Translations under genes and position numbers: made by a program
From: Gluconacetobacter dulcium
GTDB lineage: Bacteria; Pseudomonadota; Alphaproteobacteria; Acetobacterales; Acetobacteraceae
Assembly: GCF_014174165.1 (NCBI RefSeq)
Contig: NZ_JABEQN010000001.1
Coordinates: 124,001-188,000 of the forward strand
Direction: 5' to 3'
Length of the DNA: 64,000 nucleotides
Shown: positions 60,246 through 64,000 of the stretch, piece after piece
Position numbering within the stretch: the first letter of the stretch is position 1
Layout: every line of letters starts with the position of its first letter
The notes under the pieces: model-generated
Told to the model about the DNA's origin: nothing
Databases searched by the model: none
What the model saw: only the letters and a program-made list of their open reading frames with translations

Positions 60246-62156
60246 ATGCCCCTGCTTACCGGACGAGTAACCCCAGCACTCCGCAGAATGGCAGTCGAAA
60301 AGCTCTATCAGGTCATGGGCGCGGCGCATCGCTTCGTTCGGAAGCACCCAGCGGTAAAACGTATGCTGCGTCCTGCCGCGCACCTTGTCATGCCGTCGAT
60401 CATTCCCTTCCGGTCGCGCTATATTTCACGCGACGAGTATCAAAGCTGGATGGTCCGCTACGAAACGATCACCCAGGCGGACGACGCCGCCATTCGCGCC
60501 GATATCGCACGCTTCCCACGCCAGCCGCTGCTGTCGGTCGTCATGGCGCCCCATCAGGCGCCCGAGGCCGCGCTGCGCGCGACGATCGCCTCGCTCCAGG
60601 CCCAAATCTATGAAAACTGGGAACTCTGCCTGACCGATGGGTCGGGCGGCACCCATGCGGCATCAAGGCGCCCGGGGGCCGCATCCGCCGATCCCCGGAT
60701 GCGTGTCATCGCCTGCCCGACGCAGGGCGGCATTTCAGCCGTATCCAATGGCGCCCTGCGCCAGGCGCAGGGCGAATGGGTGACCTTCCTGGAACCTGGC
60801 GACCTGCTACCGCCCGACGCCCTGTACGAACTGGCCGCCGAAATCCTCGATCATCCCGAAGCACGGGTCATCTATACCGACGAGGACAGAATCGACGCGC
60901 AGGGCAATCGCAACACGCCTTACTTCAAGCCGGATTTCGATCCCGACCTGCTCCTGGGACAAAATCTGCTGAGTCATCTCACGGCCTACCGGCGGGACCT
61001 CCTCCTGTCCATCGGCGGTTTCCGCGAAGGGTTCGAAGGCGTCCAGGACCATGATCTGGCTCTACGCGCAACCGCCGCCTGCGGTCCAACGGCCGTGCGT
61101 CATATTGCGCGCGTCCTGTATCATCAGCACCAGCCTGCCGACAGGCAACCGGTTTCCCAGAGCACAATGAGGCACCACGCCGCCTTAACAGGTCAGGCTG
61201 TCACCGAACACCTAGCGGCGCGCGGAATCGAAGTGACGCTTCTGCCGACGGCCGGATCCCATCACCGGATCGTCTTTCCAGTGCCCGAACCCGCACCGCT
61301 AGTGTCGGTCCTGATCCCAACCCGCAACCGGGCGAACCTGTTGCGGGTCTGCCTGGAGGGTCTTCTGAATCGGACAGATTATCCGGCCCTCGAAGTGCTG
61401 GTCGCCGATAATGGCAGCACGGAGCCTGATGCTCTTGCCCTCCTGCGGGCCACCGAGTCCGACCCGCGCGTACGGGTACTCGATATGCCCGGCCCGTTCA
61501 ATTTCGCGCGGATCACCAATCAGGCCGCTGCCGAGGCACGCGGCGAAATCCTGCTGTTGCTCAACAATGATATCGAAGTCATCGACAGCATCTGGCTGCG
61601 TGAGATGGTTTCGCATGCACTCAGGCCCGCCATCGGTGCCGTCGGCTGCCGGCTCCTTTATCCGAACGGCCGATTGCAGCATGGAGGAACCGTACTCGGC
61701 ATCGGCGGCGTCGGTGGCCATCTTCTGGTCGGCGCACGGCGCGAAGATCCCGGACCATTCGGCACCCTGGGGCTGCTGCGCAGCGCCGGCGCGGTCACAG
61801 CCGCCTGTCTCGCATTGCGACGCGATGTCTGGCAACAGGTGGGCGGAATGGACGAAGCCAATCTGGCCGTCGCCTTCAACGACGTCGATTTATGCTTAAA
61901 GATCCGGAAACTAGGGCTGCGTATCGTCTGCACGCCATTCGCAGAACTCTATCATCATGAAAGCGCATCGCGGGGGCAGGATAGGTTCGGCGAAAAAGCG
62001 GAGCGGTTCCGGCGCGAGACAGACTTCATGATCACGCACTGGCGCGACGATCTGTTGAATGATCCGTATTACAATCCGAATTACACGCTGGAGAACCCGG
62101 ACTGCACCCTAGCCTCCCCTCCCCGGCGCGAACGACGCTATCGCAAGCCCGGCTAA
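60246..62156 (+). CDS. two-domain family-2 glycosyltransferase
   Basis: A 636-aa protein with two GT-A domains in tandem. The first (~residues 95-300) has the opening LLSVVMAPHQAPEAALRATI and an acidic YTDEDRID site. The second (~350-600) has VSVLIPTRNRANLLRVCLEG, VLVADNGSTEP and LLLLNNDIEVID, and ends with AFNDVDLCLKIRKLGLRIVC. Similar proteins make rhamnan or other O-antigen backbones. The first domain diverges at the start (VMAPHQ instead of VxPxYN). Confidence 0.87.
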   Translation: MPLLTGRVTPALRRMAVEKLYQVMGAAHRFVRKHPAVKRMLRPAAHLVMPSIIPFRSRYISRDEYQSWMVRYETITQADDAAIRADIARFPRQPLLSVVMAPHQAPEAALRATIASLQAQIYENWELCLTDGSGGTHAASRRPGAASADPRMRVIACPTQGGISAVSNGALRQAQGEWVTFLEPGDLLPPDALYELAAEILDHPEARVIYTDEDRIDAQGNRNTPYFKPDFDPDLLLGQNLLSHLTAYRRDLLLSIGGFREGFEGVQDHDLALRATAACGPTAVRHIARVLYHQHQPADRQPVSQSTMRHHAALTGQAVTEHLAARGIEVTLLPTAGSHHRIVFPVPEPAPLVSVLIPTRNRANLLRVCLEGLLNRTDYPALEVLVADNGSTEPDALALLRATESDPRVRVLDMPGPFNFARITNQAAAEARGEILLLLNNDIEVIDSIWLREMVSHALRPAIGAVGCRLLYPNGRLQHGGTVLGIGGVGGHLLVGARREDPGPFGTLGLLRSAGAVTAACLALRRDVWQQVGGMDEANLAVAFNDVDLCLKIRKLGLRIVCTPFAELYHHESASRGQDRFGEKAERFRRETDFMITHWRDDLLNDPYYNPNYTLENPDCTLASPPRRERRYRKPG

Positions 62157-62189
62157 GTCGGGCGGCAGAGCGGCCGAATCCGGTACATG

Positions 62190-64000
62190 TCAATAGGATC
62201 CCACGGCTTCCGCCAATGGAAGCGCCCTTGGCACCGGCACCCCCATTTTGATCAACGCGGCATGAAGCCCGTGCTGGGCGGCTTCATGAGAGAATTGCTG
62301 CCGCGCCAGGGCAAGCGCACCGGCCGAAATCCTCTGCCATAGAACGTCGTCGGAGGTCAGCGCGCAGATCCTGTCGGCAAACATCTCGGGCGTATCCGCG
62401 ATCAGGACATTCTCCCCGTCAACCAGATTCATGCCTTCCGCAGCAACGGCCGACAACACGCAGGGCAAACCGCTCGCCAGGCTGGATGCGACCTTGCCTT
62501 TGGCACCGGCACCGACACGCAACGGCGCCACCGACGCGCGCAAGGTCTCGAACCATGCATGCAGGTCAACAACCGGCCCGAGATAGGTCACCCCCTCTTC
62601 CGCTTTGGCAATACCGTCCGGAAGATTGGTGCCCACGATCGAAAAGGTCAGATCCGGGCATCTCCGACGGACAAGGGGCCAGATGTCGGTCAGGAACCAG
62701 CGAACGGCATCCAGGTTCGGCTGATGAGCGAACCCTCCCACGAATCCGATTCCCTTGCGGGCCGAAAACGGCGCCGTCGGCGGGATGACATCGCGGACCA
62801 GAGGCTGATGCAGGACCGGCGCGCGCGGAACGGATGCGGAGAGAATTTCCCGCTCGGTCTCCGACACGACGATTGTCAGATCGGCATGCCCGACCAGCCA
62901 TTCCTCGCGGTCCCGCGTACGGTTCGCCGCTTCGATGGCTTCATCGCTTCCACTCAATCGCGCCACCCGCTGCTCGCGCAGAAAATGCAGGTCGACGGTA
63001 TTGAAGATGATCTTGGCGTCAGGACAATTATAACGAACAAGCTCGAACAGTACGCCCCCCCAGGTTACCCGCGTGAGGATGACCAGCGTGAAGATATCCC
63101 GATTATCCTCGATATATTTCCGGATATGGGCCAAGCCATTCTGCGGCAGCACCCTAACTCCCATGGCAACCAGCCCGTCGCGATACCGCCTATCCTGGAC
63201 CAGATCGCTCGCCACCGCATAGGCAACATCGAACCCCATCGAGATCAGGTTCCGTACCAGATTGACCGCATCCACCGAACCGGAATCCCGATCCGGCTCC
63301 GGCCACCGATCATCCACGATCAGAGCCACCGGCCCCCGCCGACCCGCCCATCTGGCCAGTTCCGCAGCTGGATCCTCGACGGGGGCCGGAAGCATTATCT
63401 GAGGTCCTACGGCCGCCAAACTGCGCCTTTGCCGGGCCTGCCGCCACTCCCGCCTGCGCCGAGGCAACTGCCCCGTCACCGTCCACCAACCGAGCTTCGT
63501 GCTCCGAACCATCAACTTGCGCAACGGCGCCGGGATCCGCCGGGCCAGCCGTATCAACACCGTGCAGGCCCGCCAGATATTGCTCGCCTGCAAGGCTTCA
63601 TTCTGCGCAATCAAATTGCTCCGCTGCTCTTGCAGGAGATGAACCTTGGCAATCAGAGCGCTATTTTCTTGCGAGATATGCAAGATCCGATTATCTGCCC
63701 GACTTTGCAACTCCTGAAGATCCGCGGCGCTCCGAGCGAGTTGCTCGGCCTGCTGCGCCTGCACGGCCTTCTCCGCGCCCAATTCCGTCCGAAGACGGTC
63801 GAGGGCCGCCTCGTGCAGTTCCCTCTGTTCGCGCAGGCGCGCCAGTTGTTCGCGCTCGCACGCCAGTTCCTCTTCATGCGTCATTTTTTTCACGTCGCGC
63901 TCGGCCTGCAAATGTTTAAACGCGGTTTCGTACGCCCTCACACTCCCGTCGAGCGGACGGAGCAGATACTGATCGATATGCGCATCGGTAAGCGCGAGGA
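62190..64000 (-). CDS. glycosyltransferase (GT4-like) with N-terminal coiled coil, partial
   Basis: The frame stays open to the window edge (reads LALTDAHIDQYLLRPLDGSV at the cut), so the N-terminus lies outside. A coiled coil covers the first ~130 visible residues (EEELACEREQLARLREQREL). A glycosyltransferase part follows: VALIVDDRWPEPDRDSGSVD and, in the C-terminal half, IGFVGGFAHQPNLDAVRWFL and PLRVGAGAKGKVASSLASGL. Convergent with the polysaccharide genes and probably part of the same O-antigen cluster. Confidence 0.85.
   Translation of the reverse strand, partial: LALTDAHIDQYLLRPLDGSVRAYETAFKHLQAERDVKKMTHEEELACEREQLARLREQRELHEAALDRLRTELGAEKAVQAQQAEQLARSAADLQELQSRADNRILHISQENSALIAKVHLLQEQRSNLIAQNEALQASNIWRACTVLIRLARRIPAPLRKLMVRSTKLGWWTVTGQLPRRRREWRQARQRRSLAAVGPQIMLPAPVEDPAAELARWAGRRGPVALIVDDRWPEPDRDSGSVDAVNLVRNLISMGFDVAYAVASDLVQDRRYRDGLVAMGVRVLPQNGLAHIRKYIEDNRDIFTLVILTRVTWGGVLFELVRYNCPDAKIIFNTVDLHFLREQRVARLSGSDEAIEAANRTRDREEWLVGHADLTIVVSETEREILSASVPRAPVLHQPLVRDVIPPTAPFSARKGIGFVGGFAHQPNLDAVRWFLTDIWPLVRRRCPDLTFSIVGTNLPDGIAKAEEGVTYLGPVVDLHAWFETLRASVAPLRVGAGAKGKVASSLASGLPCVLSAVAAEGMNLVDGENVLIADTPEMFADRICALTSDDVLWQRISAGALALARQQFSHEAAQHGLHAALIKMGVPVPRALPLAEAVGSY

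Overview
The window is GC-rich, densely packed alphaproteobacterial chromosome. I infer an acetic acid bacterium (Acetobacteraceae, Gluconacetobacter-like). The reasons are a CcrM-type GANTC methyltransferase, a GreA that starts from TTG, a CarA carrying an N-terminal helix-turn-helix extension, and base composition (3661-3720 holds 46 G/C of 60). This assignment comes from recalled family resemblance, not a search. I see no rRNA, tRNA, CRISPR array, integrase or insertion sequence.

Layout. 1-6.6 kb: carA-carB, greA and an ACT-domain threonine dehydratase. 6.7-9.6 kb: three coupled genes (2-oxoglutarate/iron oxygenase, alpha/beta hydrolase, Tat-type BMP-family binding protein). 9.6-16.2 kb: dodecin, upp, msrB, gpmI, an EnvC-like factor, a CtpA protease and rppH. 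16.2-23.4 kb: an accessory block of small regulator/enzyme/transporter units (TetR-NmrA; MarR-isochorismatase-MFS; FAD monooxygenase/MarR) around a decayed stretch with gene remnants. 23.4-25.9 kb: an AT-rich island (24241-24300 has only 20 G/C of 60) holding a ParA-type ATPase and a SIR2-domain protein. 26.1-29.5 kb: a phosphoesterase, a DNA-methylase remnant, a MarR-GNAT fusion and a MAPEG protein. 29.6-36.6 kb: an EmrAB-like efflux pair with a NUDIX hydrolase, an MsbA-like ABC exporter, CCA-adding enzyme and DUF1285. 36.7-44.5 kb: MoxR, DUF58, DUF4159 and a VWA/glutamine-amidotransferase-like protein, then an ankyrin protein. 44.6-46.4 kb: rnhB-ccrM. 46.5-57.2 kb: an RND tripartite efflux operon bracketed by small stress-type membrane proteins. 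57.4-64 kb: polysaccharide synthesis and export (GT2, Wzm, Wzt, a two-domain GT2 and a coiled-coil glycosyltransferase cut by the window end).

The best candidate for an undescribed system is the ParA-SIR2 pair at 23.8-25.6 kb. It is a two-gene TAATG-coupled operon of foreign composition, with intact NADase-type residues in SIR2 and a complete deviant Walker A in ParA. A perfect 18-bp palindrome lies upstream of its promoter region. Other notable signals are five GANTC sites within 120 bp upstream of the rnhB-ccrM operon, a hairpin that sequesters the dodecin ribosome binding site, a 36-bp palindrome abutting ccrM, clear operators beside several regulators, and the HTH extension on CarA.
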